Assembly (NCBI GenBank): GCA_965656715.1
Contig: CBFHLR010000013.1
Coordinates: forward strand, 1-64,000
Length of the DNA stretch: 64,000 nt
Direction of reading: 5' to 3'
Source: Coraliomargarita sp965656715
GTDB lineage: Bacteria > Verrucomicrobiota > Verrucomicrobiia > Opitutales > Coraliomargaritaceae
Below, piece by piece: positions 8,744 through 19,612 of the stretch; position 1 is the stretch's first letter; each line of letters starts with the position of its first letter. Below the pieces are notes generated by a model. That model did no database searches and was not told where the DNA came from. It worked only from the letters and a program-made list of their open reading frames with translations. Made by a program: the position numbers and the translations under genes.

Positions 8744-10927
8744 ATGGACGACCTCTTTCAGGACAAATCAGATCAAGGCTCGGTGGATTATGCTGAGATT
8801 GTCTATAAATTTGCATATCGGGCAAAGATTGCTTTTCGAGCGTATTGGTGGTGGTTGCCTATTGCTGTGCTGCTTGGCGTCGCATTGATGGGAGTTAAGG
8901 CGTATCTAAGCGACGATGTCTTTAGATCCGAGTCACGTATGATCGTTAATGGGCGAATTGCATTGCCGGATAACGAGGTCTACATGGAGGAACGTGATAA
9001 TTTCTTCGGAACTCAGGTCGAGTTGATTCAGAGTGACTTAGTCAAGCATCGAGCTATTGAGCGTGTGCGTTTAGCAAAACCGGAGCTACATGAAGCATTG
9101 TTGCGTAGCCCTGCTTATGATGAGATCGGCTTTAAATGTCTTGAAATCGATGCGGATGTAAAGGAGGACACAAACGTCTTTGATATCTACGCCTATGGTC
9201 CCGACTTGGAGCATGTGAGTGCATATCTGGATGCCGTGATGGAGGAGTATATAAACCGCCGTCGCGAGATGCGTTCCAAAACATCCGAAAAATCCTATGA
9301 GTTTATTGTGGGGCAGATTCAGGAACTCGAAGTGGAAATTTCCAATGGTGAAGATGCGTTGGTCGAGTTCCAGGAGAAGAACAATATTGTTTTCATTCAG
9401 GAGCAAGGATCCGCTGCCGAGACTTATCTGATTGAGTTGAAACGTCGCCATGCCGAGTTGATGACCGAAGGGCGCACCCTGGATTCGATTCTAAGTGAAA
9501 GCTCGGTGGATAGCATCTTACTGGATCAACTCCTTGAGGAGTTTGGACAGGTGGGTGAGGGGCTTGAGCGTTCCGGGAGCAAGTCTCAGGCACTCTCTAC
9601 GATTTTTGGCACCAGAGAAGATAATCAACGCTATATGAATAGTAAGGAGCAGGTTGCCTTACTTGAGGCGGAGTTGGAGGAGTTTTCCATCTATCTGAAG
9701 CCTAAACACCCTAAAATTATCGGCTTTAAAACTGCAATTGAGCGTACTCGTAACCAATTGGAGATTCAGCGTAAGCAGACCTTGCAACGTGTTGAAGAGC
9801 GTCGTCGAGTTGTCGAGAGCAAGATTGCTAGCCTGAATAAGGAAATTGAGATCTGGGAAGATAGTGCGCTAGAAAATGGGCGCTTGATTGCTGAATTTAA
9901 CCGACTGAAATCTCGTTTAGATCGGTCCAAAGAAGCTTTTGAAAGAAATCAGGAGTCCTTACGTGCGATCGATAGTAATCAGGATAATCAGCACGAATCC
10001 GTCAGTGTATTTGAACCAGCCAGTGAGGGATTTCCTGCGAACAGTGGAATGCTGAAGCAACTTGTCATCGGTGCAATTCTGGGAGGTGGCCTCGGTGTAT
10101 GTTTGATCGGTGGCTTGGCATCGGTAGATAACCGTATCATCTCAGCGAATGACCTTGCGGACCATTTTGAGCAGCCGTTGCTTGGAGCCATTCCGTATGA
10201 GGGGAATGCTGAAGATCGGGAGGCGATCTTGTTGCAGAAGGACGATGAACGCTATGTGTTCGCAGAGGCTTGCCGAAATCTACGGACGTCGGTCCTCTTT
10301 GTTGGGGAAGGAGGTTTTCAGCCACGGACATTTGCAATTACCAGCGCGATTCCATCGGAAGGTAAGTCAACCGTTTCGGCAAACCTTGCAGTCGCACTCT
10401 CATTTTCGCATTCCAAGGTATTGATTGTGGATGCGGATTTACGGCGTGGGCGCTTGCACCACCTCTTCAAGTGTTCGCGGGAAAAGGGCTTGATGCATCT
10501 GTTACTGGGTGAAGCATCTTATGAACAGGTCTTACAGGAGACCACCTATGAAAATCTGCATATGATTTCGATCGGTGGTTATCCGCAGCACCCTGCAGAA
10601 CTATTGATGAGTGAGCGCATGGATGCTTTAATCGAGGAGGCTCAGTCGAACTATGATTTCGTGATCTTTGATACCGCGCCGATTCTGGCTACGGATGATA
10701 CTACTAGCTTTGCGAGCAAGTTGGATACAGTTCTCTTCGCGATACGCTCGCAGCACACCCAAGTGCGTCAGATTAAGCCTGCTATCACGCGTCTCAGTGA
10801 ACGTAATATAAGGGTGTCGGGTCTGATTCTCAATTTCGTCGATCTGGCGCAGCCAGGTTATTACTATTATCGCCATTCAGAGTATTATTCAGATTCTGGA
10901 AAGCGCAATGAGCTCGCTGCTAAATAG
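8744..10927 (+). CDS. Wzc-like polysaccharide co-polymerase and tyrosine autokinase
   Basis: This 727-residue inner-membrane protein controls exopolysaccharide chain length and assembly. A Wzz domain begins with a membrane helix near residues 36-55 (WWWLPIAVLLGVALMG). It continues through long coiled coils (about 180-420) and ends in a second helix near 435-460. The cytoplasmic BY-kinase domain has Walker A SAIPSEGKST (about 535), Walker A' LIVDADLRRG (about 560) and Walker B FVIFDTAPIL (about 637). A tyrosine cluster, YYYYRHSEYY, at the C-terminus is the expected autophosphorylation site. Gene order OPX then co-polymerase is standard for Wzx/Wzy-type loci. Confidence 0.92.
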   Translation: MDDLFQDKSDQGSVDYAEIVYKFAYRAKIAFRAYWWWLPIAVLLGVALMGVKAYLSDDVFRSESRMIVNGRIALPDNEVYMEERDNFFGTQVELIQSDLVKHRAIERVRLAKPELHEALLRSPAYDEIGFKCLEIDADVKEDTNVFDIYAYGPDLEHVSAYLDAVMEEYINRRREMRSKTSEKSYEFIVGQIQELEVEISNGEDALVEFQEKNNIVFIQEQGSAAETYLIELKRRHAELMTEGRTLDSILSESSVDSILLDQLLEEFGQVGEGLERSGSKSQALSTIFGTREDNQRYMNSKEQVALLEAELEEFSIYLKPKHPKIIGFKTAIERTRNQLEIQRKQTLQRVEERRRVVESKIASLNKEIEIWEDSALENGRLIAEFNRLKSRLDRSKEAFERNQESLRAIDSNQDNQHESVSVFEPASEGFPANSGMLKQLVIGAILGGGLGVCLIGGLASVDNRIISANDLADHFEQPLLGAIPYEGNAEDREAILLQKDDERYVFAEACRNLRTSVLFVGEGGFQPRTFAITSAIPSEGKSTVSANLAVALSFSHSKVLIVDADLRRGRLHHLFKCSREKGLMHLLLGEASYEQVLQETTYENLHMISIGGYPQHPAELLMSERMDALIEEAQSNYDFVIFDTAPILATDDTTSFASKLDTVLFAIRSQHTQVRQIKPAITRLSERNIRVSGLILNFVDLAQPGYYYYRHSEYYSDSGKRNELAAK

Positions 10928-10961
10928 GGCACTGGGACAGTATAGGGAATAATTGTAGAGA

Positions 10962-13493
10962 ATGGATCATCGGAGATCAAGGCGTCGGCATGGACCAGGG
11001 AGCCGACGAAGACCTAACGCATCGCCTCGCTCGAAAGCATTTAAGCATGGTTCATCGCGTCGTAGTATCGGTAATGCTGCAAAGGGGAATAGCGCAAAAC
11101 GAGTTTCGAAATCTTTTTGTGCGCCAACGCCTTCGCGTGCTTCGATGGCAACTCGAGAAATCGGATGCGTTCGAGAAAGCCCTGAATACGGAGTGTCTAT
11201 TCTTGGCGTGCTTTTTGTTTTACTGCTCGTGCTGAGTGGTGGAGGGCATAATCCATTAGCGTTTGGTGTTGCTGCGTTGGCTCCGGGATTGCTGTTGCTG
11301 TTGCGGCCACCAGAGACAGGGTTTGGCGCAGGTGTGCGTTACTCCTGTATTGCATTTGGAATATGCATGCTGCTGGCATTTATTCCCCAGTTCTATTGGG
11401 CAAGCGCCGACTGGAGGGTGAGTGCCACAGAAACGTATGGTATCGATTTGCCGTGGATGCTTTCGGTGCAACCGCTTGTGAGTTTAGAGGGGTGTGTCTT
11501 GCTTGTTGCCGGTTTTGCGTGGTTCACGGTGTTGGCAAACTCACGCTTGAACGGTGCGGGAATGAAGTGGACTTTGTTTGCGTTCTCGGTGATGGCGCTC
11601 GCTCTCGCTGGAACCTCAGTCTATGGAAACTTGAACTGGATACGTTATGGGATGGCGGAGGACTCTCCGATATTTAGCTTTTTCCCGAATCGTAATCAAA
11701 CGGCGAACTTCATGGTTGTCGCAGGTATAGTTAGTTTTGGTTTTGGGCTAGAAGGTTTACGCTATAAACGCTCACTGCATCTTATTGGATTTATTGCATC
11801 CGGATTTTGCTTGTTTGCACTGATTTTGGGGCTTTCGCGTGCTGGGGTGTTCTTATATTTTCTCGGAGTTTCGCTGGTTCTCGGAGTTCAGTTCTGGAAG
11901 GTTCGATCCACGTTTTATTTGAAACTAGGGGTGCCTCTGGTGTTGCTTGCCTTTGTTGCGGCTGTCGTCAGTCGGGAGCGTTCTTTTGAGCGTCTTGTTC
12001 GCTTTTTGTCGGCACCGACAGAGATGTTTAGTCATTACCGAATGGAGGTTTTTAAAGATGCGTGGACGATGTTCTTGGATGCTCCACTGAGCGGTGTGGG
12101 AATCGGTAATTTTGCGGCGATCTTTCCGCAGTATAGAGATGAGTCGGTATCACCCCAAGCAGTCATTCACCCGGAAAGTGATTTCTTCTGGCTGCTGGTT
12201 GAGGGAGGAGCACTGTCCATTATTTGCTTGGCTGCTCTGGTGTTCTTTTATGTGCGTATTTGTTGGTCTAAACGGACTGGGCGTGGGCTGAGTTATCGGC
12301 CAGTGCTGTTGGTGGCGCTACTCATGTTCGCACTGCATTCGTTGGTAGACGTTTCAGCGCACCGTCCTGGGACTGCTTACCTTGCATTATTTGTTGCCGC
12401 GTTGATGGTTCCAAGAGGGCGAAAGCAGCCTAGTTTTATAAGGCCTTTCTGGTGGCGAGGACTAGGGCTTGGCTTGTCGTTGGTGGGAGTGCTTTGGATC
12501 GGCTCGTATGTATTTGGCTGGAGAATCCACAGTGTCGCACTTGCGGATGAGTATGCTGAGCAGATCGATGGCTATATAAAGGGGCAGGATTACATGCGTG
12601 CCACTAATATGTTGGAGTCGCAATTGAAGCAGCAGCCGTTGGACTGGCGTCTTTATTTTCAGCGTGCTCAACTTGAGTTAGCTGATTTGGGAGACCGAAA
12701 GGCCGCCGCTGTTAGTTTTAGAGCCGCGCGTTTTGTTGAGCCGAATTTTGCACAAGTATGTTTAGAGGAGGGCTTTGCTTGGGTGCCATACGATTTGTCG
12801 AGAGCCGTAGCTGCTTGGAGAGAGTCTTTGTTCCGTGTGTCAAAGGACCGAATCAAAAACTTTGATAAGATCGTTCGTGCTGGTTTGAAGAACTCTCTTT
12901 TACTGGATCGATTGGCGTTACTCTCAGACCTTGAGCCGGAGTATCGTATTCACTTTTTGACTCGTTTAGAGTCTGTGATATTTGAAAAAGAACTACAGCG
13001 TGAGCTGGGGATGAATCCAGATTTACTGAACTACACAAAGGAGCAGCGCAGCGATTTATTGAAGCATTGGATCAATCATGCGGATTTGGCGAGTGCTGAA
13101 GAGTTTTTGTTGAGACATGAGGCCGGATTGAATCAGCCGTGGCAGCTTTGGGCTGAATTACGTAAATCTCAGGCCAGGTTTAAGGAGGCCGTTGAGATTG
13201 TTCGTGAGTCGCTCACTTTGCCCGTTATACCAGAGGTGCAATTTGATGAGAGTCAATTAGCTGTGATCGAGCGTGGCTTTGCTGTGGTGCCTAGTGACCT
13301 TTCCAAGGGGACTGGCCTGTTACAGTATTATCTACAGGTGGGCGATTTGGAGAAAGCATTAGTCGTTGCTAATGAAATGGCGGAATTGGAAGACGCTCCA
13401 ACCTATGCCCTCTATTGGAAGGGGGAGGTGCTGTATCGAATGGAAGACTATATTGAAAGTTGGTATGCCTTCGATAGTTATATGGATCGTTGA
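10962..13493 (+). CDS. O-antigen ligase/polymerase-like membrane protein with TPR-like C-terminus
   Basis: This 843-residue protein has three parts. A very basic N-terminal tail of about 70 residues (rich in Arg, Lys and Ser) comes first. Then come about ten or more hydrophobic helices up to residue 510, containing a Wzy_C-type segment (LSRAGVFLYFLG, then GVGIGNFAAIFPQY and HPESDFFWLLVEGG). A soluble helical-repeat domain follows from about 540 (AEQIDGYIKGQDYMRATNML onward, TPR-like). Wzy_C proteins polymerise or ligate lipid-linked glycans on the periplasmic side. With the OPX and Wzc-like genes upstream, it most likely polymerises the exported polysaccharide. No glycosyltransferases are present nearby, so the repeat unit must be made elsewhere. 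Confidence 0.82.
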   Translation: MDHRRSRRRHGPGSRRRPNASPRSKAFKHGSSRRSIGNAAKGNSAKRVSKSFCAPTPSRASMATREIGCVRESPEYGVSILGVLFVLLLVLSGGGHNPLAFGVAALAPGLLLLLRPPETGFGAGVRYSCIAFGICMLLAFIPQFYWASADWRVSATETYGIDLPWMLSVQPLVSLEGCVLLVAGFAWFTVLANSRLNGAGMKWTLFAFSVMALALAGTSVYGNLNWIRYGMAEDSPIFSFFPNRNQTANFMVVAGIVSFGFGLEGLRYKRSLHLIGFIASGFCLFALILGLSRAGVFLYFLGVSLVLGVQFWKVRSTFYLKLGVPLVLLAFVAAVVSRERSFERLVRFLSAPTEMFSHYRMEVFKDAWTMFLDAPLSGVGIGNFAAIFPQYRDESVSPQAVIHPESDFFWLLVEGGALSIICLAALVFFYVRICWSKRTGRGLSYRPVLLVALLMFALHSLVDVSAHRPGTAYLALFVAALMVPRGRKQPSFIRPFWWRGLGLGLSLVGVLWIGSYVFGWRIHSVALADEYAEQIDGYIKGQDYMRATNMLESQLKQQPLDWRLYFQRAQLELADLGDRKAAAVSFRAARFVEPNFAQVCLEEGFAWVPYDLSRAVAAWRESLFRVSKDRIKNFDKIVRAGLKNSLLLDRLALLSDLEPEYRIHFLTRLESVIFEKELQRELGMNPDLLNYTKEQRSDLLKHWINHADLASAEEFLLRHEAGLNQPWQLWAELRKSQARFKEAVEIVRESLTLPVIPEVQFDESQLAVIERGFAVVPSDLSKGTGLLQYYLQVGDLEKALVVANEMAELEDAPTYALYWKGEVLYRMEDYIESWYAFDSYMDR

Positions 13494-13540
13494 TTTTTGC
13501 TGAATGAGTGACTAGTTAATTTTGTTTATAACTGCATCAC

Positions 13541-14110
13541 ATGAAAATCTTAATTGCTGAAGATGATATGATCTCACGGAAGTTGCTGAGCACGACGCTC
13601 AAGCAGTTTGGCTATGAGGTCGTTGTGCATGACAATGGTGCAGATGCTTGGGAGGCTTTTGATGCGGACCCTGTTCGTGTGATTGTGAGTGACTGGCTCA
13701 TGCCGGGGCTGGATGGCTTAGAGTTCTGTCGCCGTGTGAGGAAACGTCCGAATACGGAGTATACCTATTTCATCTTACTGACTGCGAATGCTCAGGGGAA
13801 GGATCAGTATATGGAGGCGATGCAGGCTGGGATTGATGACTTTTTGGCCAAGCCGATGGATCGTGATCAAATCTGGATGCGTTTGCGGGTGGCTGAGCGC
13901 ATTTTACGTTACACCAAAGAGATCAGTGATTTGGAAAGCATGCTGCCGATCTGCTCCTACTGCAAAAAGGTCCGTGATGATAACAATTATTGGCAGCAGG
14001 TGGAGACTTACATCACTCGGCATACCGGAGCGAGTTTTAGCCATAGTGTGTGTCCATCGTGCTATGACAGCGTGATCAAACCGCAGTTAGAGCAACTCAA
14101 GCAATCGTAG
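13541..14110 (+). CDS. Response regulator with Cys-rich C-terminal module
   Basis: This 189-residue protein has a receiver domain with acidic pocket EDD (7-9), phospho-acceptor Asp51 (VSDWLMPGLDG) and conserved Lys104 (LAKPMD). There is no DNA-binding domain. A short coiled linker leads to a module with CSYCKK (Cys138, Cys141), DDNNYWQQVETYI, and CPSC (Cys171, Cys174). Four cysteines in two CxxC pairs suggest metal binding. The module recurs in response regulators and PAS proteins of several phyla, but I know of no assigned function. No histidine kinase is adjacent. It starts 47 bp after the polysaccharide operon and could regulate it. Confidence 0.87.
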   Translation: MKILIAEDDMISRKLLSTTLKQFGYEVVVHDNGADAWEAFDADPVRVIVSDWLMPGLDGLEFCRRVRKRPNTEYTYFILLTANAQGKDQYMEAMQAGIDDFLAKPMDRDQIWMRLRVAERILRYTKEISDLESMLPICSYCKKVRDDNNYWQQVETYITRHTGASFSHSVCPSCYDSVIKPQLEQLKQS

Positions 14111-14185
14111 GATTGTTTCCACTATTGCTCGATTCTATAGCGGTTTAAGTTGAATCTGTGGGCAAAAGGATTCTATCTAGATTTT

Positions 14186-14974
14186 ATGTCGATTCATCCT
14201 ACTGCGATAATTTCTGAAGGCGCCGTGCTTGGCGAAGGTTGTGAAGTTGGTCCATACTCCATTGTTGAAGATGGTGTGGTATTAGGCCGGAGTTGCCGCT
14301 TGGCGGCGAATGTGATCATTCGCGAAGGCACTAAGATTGGTGATGCTGTAACTGTTGATTCCTTCGCCGTGATCGGTGGGGACCCACAATCGATTGGCTT
14401 TGACACAACGATTGAAAGTGGCGTGATCATTGGTAACGACGTTGTGATCCGTGAGGGTGTGACGATCAATCGGCCGATCAACGAGGGGGCGAATACGATT
14501 GTCGGTGATAGCTGTTTCCTGATGGCTCAAGCACACGTGGCTCACGATTGCCAACTTGGGGAGGGCGTCATCCTCGCGAATAATGTCATGCTCGCTGGGC
14601 ATATTTCGATCGGCGAGAAGACCTTTGTCGGTGGTGGTGCGGGCATCCATCAGTTTTGTCGCATTGGGCCGTATTGCATGATTGCAGGTAATGCGTCGAT
14701 TACTGCCGATGTGCCGCCCTATGTGATGGCTGCTGAGCGCAGTGAGGCGCATGGCTTGAATCTGGTTGGCTTGCGCCGTAATGGCTTTGAGCGTAACGAA
14801 ATCGCGGACCTGAAGCGCTGCTATCGTGCGGTTCTGTTTGGCGGTGGTAACTTGAAGAAGAAGGCCTCTGAAGCGGCTCGTGAGCATGAGTTTGGCACGA
14901 CGGCTCCGGGAGCGCGTTTCCTGAGCTTCTTTGAGCATGGTAACCGTGGCTTCATTCAGTCGACGAATGAGTGA
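14186..14974 (+). CDS. lpxA: UDP-N-acetylglucosamine O-acyltransferase
   Basis: LpxA catalyses the first step of lipid A synthesis, moving a 3-hydroxyacyl chain from acyl carrier protein to UDP-GlcNAc in the cytoplasm. The 262 residues show the left-handed beta-helix hexapeptide repeats (IHPTAIISEGAVLGEGCEVG onward) and the catalytic-His region AHVAHDCQLG (about residue 120). The helical C-terminal domain starts near LVGLRRNGFERNEI, with VGLRR characteristic of the family. The ATG at 14186 is chosen because MSIHPTA matches the usual N-terminus; an in-frame codon at 14150 would add 12 unlikely residues. Its end overlaps pdxA by 8 bp, which implies translational coupling. Confidence 0.93.
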   Translation: MSIHPTAIISEGAVLGEGCEVGPYSIVEDGVVLGRSCRLAANVIIREGTKIGDAVTVDSFAVIGGDPQSIGFDTTIESGVIIGNDVVIREGVTINRPINEGANTIVGDSCFLMAQAHVAHDCQLGEGVILANNVMLAGHISIGEKTFVGGGAGIHQFCRIGPYCMIAGNASITADVPPYVMAAERSEAHGLNLVGLRRNGFERNEIADLKRCYRAVLFGGGNLKKKASEAAREHEFGTTAPGARFLSFFEHGNRGFIQSTNE

Positions 14975-16004
14975 CGCGCCGCAACGGCTGCCGTTGGCGA
15001 TTACCAGTGGAGACCCTGCGGGCGTCGGGCCGGAGGTGATTACTGCTGCTCTGAACGCGGATGAGCAGCTGGGCCGAGACTGTTGTGTCATTGGGCTGAA
15101 GTCTTGGGCACAGCCCTTGGCCGAAGAACTGGGCATCGCTTATCTGCCTGTCGGCACAGAGGACACGATGCTGACTGCTGGCGCTCCTTCGGAGGACGGC
15201 GCACGTGCTGCACTCGAAGCTTTACAACTTGCAGCTCAAGGCTGTGTGGAGGGTCGCTTTCGTGGTGTCGTTTCTGGGCCCGTGAGTAAGCATTTGTTGC
15301 AGCAGGTTGGTTTTACNNNNNNNNNNNNNNNNNNNNNNNNNNNNNNNNNNNNNNNNNNNNNNNNNNNNNNNNNNNNNNNNNNNNNNNNNNNNNNNNNNNN
15401 NNNNNNNNNNNNNNNNTATCCCGGGCAAACAGAGTTTTTCGCGGAGGCATGGGGTGGAGAGCCGACCATGGGCTTTGTGGGGAACGAGTTGCGGGTCGTT
15501 TTGGCGACATGGCATATTCCTTTGCGTGAGGTTGCCGATGCCTTGACGGTGGATGCGCTTGAGTTGGCAGTGCGGCGAGCCAATGCGCTTGGTCAACAGC
15601 TTGGAGCCAGTCAGCCACGCATCGGTGTCTGCGGATTGAATCCACACGCGGGCGAAGGTGGCATCCTCGGCACAGAGGAGCGGGATGTGTTGGATCCGGT
15701 GCTGGATCGCTTGCGTGCAGAAATGCCAAATGTATCGGTATGCTTGCCTGGGGACACCGTGTTCAACCGCCAGCGAAAGGGCGATTTTGACGTGGTGGTG
15801 GCTGCGTATCACGACCAAGGCTTGGCCGCGGTGAAGACATTGGAATTCGATTCTGCGGTCAATGTGACGCTGGGCTTGCCTTATGTGCGGACCAGTCCGG
15901 ATCATGGAACTGCCTTTGATATCGCGGGTCAGGGGATTGCGAGCCCGAGCAGTTTTGCTGCGGCACTCAAGGTTGCTCGCGAGTTGACGCTTGACCGCGA
16001 TTGA
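14967..16004 (+). CDS. pdxA: 4-hydroxythreonine-4-phosphate dehydrogenase (contains gap)
   Basis: PdxA oxidises 4-phosphohydroxy-L-threonine in the DXP-dependent pyridoxal phosphate pathway. The protein begins MSDAPQRLPLAITSGDPAGVGPE, with the family motif GDPAGVGPE. It continues with VSGPVSKH and, after a 100-N gap, GQTEFFAEAW. The catalytic and metal-binding C-terminal regions follow: GLNPHAGEGG, PGDTVF, VVAAYHDQGLAAVK and GLPYVRTSPDHGTAFDIAG. About 345 residues if the gap length is right. The ATG at 14967 overlaps the lpxA stop; an in-frame start at 14931 lies inside lpxA and is less likely. Confidence 0.92.
   Translation: MSDAPQRLPLAITSGDPAGVGPEVITAALNADEQLGRDCCVIGLKSWAQPLAEELGIAYLPVGTEDTMLTAGAPSEDGARAALEALQLAAQGCVEGRFRGVVSGPVSKHLLQQVGFXXXXXXXXXXXXXXXXXXXXXXXXXXXXXXXXXXYPGQTEFFAEAWGGEPTMGFVGNELRVVLATWHIPLREVADALTVDALELAVRRANALGQQLGASQPRIGVCGLNPHAGEGGILGTEERDVLDPVLDRLRAEMPNVSVCLPGDTVFNRQRKGDFDVVVAAYHDQGLAAVKTLEFDSAVNVTLGLPYVRTSPDHGTAFDIAGQGIASPSSFAAALKVARELTLDRD
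15317..15416. other. Assembly gap (100 N)
   Basis: A run of exactly 100 N inside pdxA. The PdxA reading frame is conserved on both sides, and the missing part covers the substrate-binding segment between VSKHLLQQVGF and GQTEFFAE. PdxA alignments suggest that roughly this many bases are missing, but the true length is unknown. Confidence 0.95.
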
Positions 16005-16034
16005 TTTCTAGCACCTTTAAGGGGCTGATTGACT

Positions 16035-16412
16035 ATGGCTCTGGACACATCCAATACATTGCCCGAGGGGGTGCGCGAAGGAAACGAGAAGCTCATTTTG
16101 ATGACTGAGCCTGCGGGAGTGAAGCTGAATGCTCTGATCGCACGTGAGCAGAAGGGGGACTATCTGCGGGTTAAAATCACGGGCGGTGGCTGCAATGGCC
16201 TGAGTTATAAGATGAAATTCGTCAAAGAGCCAAAGCGCGGCGATATTCTGGTGCGCTCAGCTGGTGCGATGGCTTTGATCGACTCTAAGAGCGCGTTATA
16301 TATTAAAGGCACCACGCTCGATTATTCGGATAAGATGGTCGGTGGCGGTTTTAAGTTTTCCAATCCCAATGCCAAGGCGAGTTGTAGCTGCGGCGAGAGC
16401 TTTAGCATTTAA
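16035..16412 (+). CDS. A-type iron-sulfur cluster carrier (IscA/ErpA/HesB family)
   Basis: This 125-residue HesB-fold protein has the three cluster-ligating cysteines in the standard places: GGGCNGLSYK for the first and CSCGESF near the C-terminus for the other two. Family members carry and deliver Fe-S clusters to apo-proteins in the cytoplasm. An N-terminal extension of about 20 residues precedes the domain. No isc or suf genes are adjacent, so it may act as an ErpA-like late carrier. The ATG at 16035 is preferred over the TTG two codons upstream. It is followed 5 bp later by a nuclease-like gene. Confidence 0.9.
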   Translation: MALDTSNTLPEGVREGNEKLILMTEPAGVKLNALIAREQKGDYLRVKITGGGCNGLSYKMKFVKEPKRGDILVRSAGAMALIDSKSALYIKGTTLDYSDKMVGGGFKFSNPNAKASCSCGESFSI

Positions 16413-16417
16413 GGACA

Positions 16418-17899
16418 ATGGCTGATCGGTTTCGATTTCTATTGATGATTGTGACCGGTTTGTTCGGTCAAGCGCTCACCGCAGCGGAGTTTACGGTGGT
16501 CGCCTACAATGTGGAGAACTTGTTCGATGTCGATGGGTTCGCGCTCTATGACGATTACGAGCAGGCGGAGCCTGAAAGCAGCGATGGCTACACTCGACGT
16601 AAGTTGCTGACCAAAGTGCAGAATGTGGTTCTGACTTTACAAGCGTTGGAGACCTCTGATGGGCCCGAGGTCATTTTATTTCAGGAATTAGAGGCCGACT
16701 TCTCGCCGAAGTCGGATGCGAAGGATCTGCAGCGCTTTCTTCGTGAGCACCAGAGTCGCACTGTTGCATCGATGTTGACCGATGGGTGGCACGATCGATA
16801 TGCGGGTATTCCGTCTCACGCATGGCTGTTGAAAGCCTGTGCGGACGCCGGTCTGACAGGTTACGAAGTGGCGGTTGCGCCAGCGAAGCATCCAGAGACA
16901 GGTGTGGCGCATACCTGTGCGGTCTTTTCAAAGTTTCCAATTCGTGAAGTGAACTTGCACCCGCTGGAGCAGGCACGCGACATTTTAGAAGTCGAACTCG
17001 ACGTCCGGGGCACCTCACTTTGGGTGTATTCGAATCACTGGAAGTCCGGAGCGTCCAATCCTGAGCGTGAGCGGGTTCGTGTGCAGAATGCGGGTGTGCT
17101 GCGCCGGCTGATCGATGCGCGTTTGGCGCAAGATCCCTCGGCAGACATCATCATCGGCGGGGATCTGAATTCGCATTACAACCACAGCCTGCTGTATCCT
17201 AAAATCGAAACGGGGATCAACGATGTGCTCGGCTCTCAGGGCAATGAGGCTGCTATTCTCGAAGCCGAAGGGCCCGACCTCTATAATCTCTGGTTTGAAC
17301 TTGAACCGGAGGCGCGCTATTCAGAGGTCTGGAAGGTGCGCCGAGGCACGCTCATGCACATGCTACTCACGCCGGGACTCTATGACGACCGTGGTATTAG
17401 CTATGTAGATGGCAGTTTCGACAAGTTCTGCGTGCCAGGCCTGAATGCGGATGCTTTCGGACGACCGCTTAAGTGGAATTTCTTTGGCCAAAGCGGGGGC
17501 GGCTTTTCTGATCACTTTCCAGTCTATGCTCGTTTTAGCACGGAACCGTTTAAGCCGCGTGACATACCCAGTGCGGGCGACGACGCGCTCCTAGAAGAAC
17601 TCGCGCTCGGTTACGAGACCGGCGTGCTGGTTCCGCTCAAAGGCGCAGCCTTCTTGAATGCGCTAACGGACGCTGAACTCGGCCCCGAGATCGGCAAAGT
17701 CTTTTCCGTTCAAGCGCAGCTCGTGCAACGCAAACCATTGCGCCTGACCGTTGATGGCGTCGAATGGAGCGCATACATCCGTGACCGTGAGCTGTTTGGC
17801 CGTATCATGCGCACCAAGGACGAGGAACAGCTTGATTTGATAGTCACTCTAGGTGTGTATCGCGGCAAGCGGCAGTTGATCGTCGAAGGCATTCGCTAA
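16418..17899 (+). CDS. Secreted endonuclease/exonuclease/phosphatase family protein
   Basis: The 493 residues begin with a signal peptide (MADRFRFLLMIVTGLFG to about residue 22). The EEP-fold catalytic region follows, with VVAYNVENLFD, FQELE (metal-binding Glu), SNHWKSGASN, IIGGDLNSH (catalytic Asp and Asn) and GGFSDHFPVYARF (catalytic His). These match the motif order of metal-dependent phosphodiesterases such as secreted DNases and sphingomyelinases. The substrate cannot be read from sequence. The C-terminal part (from about residue 385) is a small extra domain resembling an OB fold. An AAGGA-like site precedes the ATG. Confidence 0.85.
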   Translation: MADRFRFLLMIVTGLFGQALTAAEFTVVAYNVENLFDVDGFALYDDYEQAEPESSDGYTRRKLLTKVQNVVLTLQALETSDGPEVILFQELEADFSPKSDAKDLQRFLREHQSRTVASMLTDGWHDRYAGIPSHAWLLKACADAGLTGYEVAVAPAKHPETGVAHTCAVFSKFPIREVNLHPLEQARDILEVELDVRGTSLWVYSNHWKSGASNPERERVRVQNAGVLRRLIDARLAQDPSADIIIGGDLNSHYNHSLLYPKIETGINDVLGSQGNEAAILEAEGPDLYNLWFELEPEARYSEVWKVRRGTLMHMLLTPGLYDDRGISYVDGSFDKFCVPGLNADAFGRPLKWNFFGQSGGGFSDHFPVYARFSTEPFKPRDIPSAGDDALLEELALGYETGVLVPLKGAAFLNALTDAELGPEIGKVFSVQAQLVQRKPLRLTVDGVEWSAYIRDRELFGRIMRTKDEEQLDLIVTLGVYRGKRQLIVEGIR

Positions 17900-17968
17900 G
17901 AGGACGTAAGTTCCCTCAACAGTTCACTTGCACCGCAGGGCGATTTTCCCCAACTTGCTCCGTTTCCT

Positions 17969-19504
<1,536 letters not shown>

Positions 19505-19612
19505 GGTGCCTGCTTCGTTAGCGCTGAGCTTAGCTACTCAGGCACGGTAAAAAGTATTCGAAAGCTGAAGCAGCTATCGACTAATCATTCATTTTGATAC
19601 TCAATACGTTTT

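Noticed and set aside
19505..19612. GTGCCTG...CAGGCAC inverted repeat after metG as a terminator
   Set aside because: The 7-bp arms have a long loop of about 27 nt and no proper T-run; support is too weak for a call.
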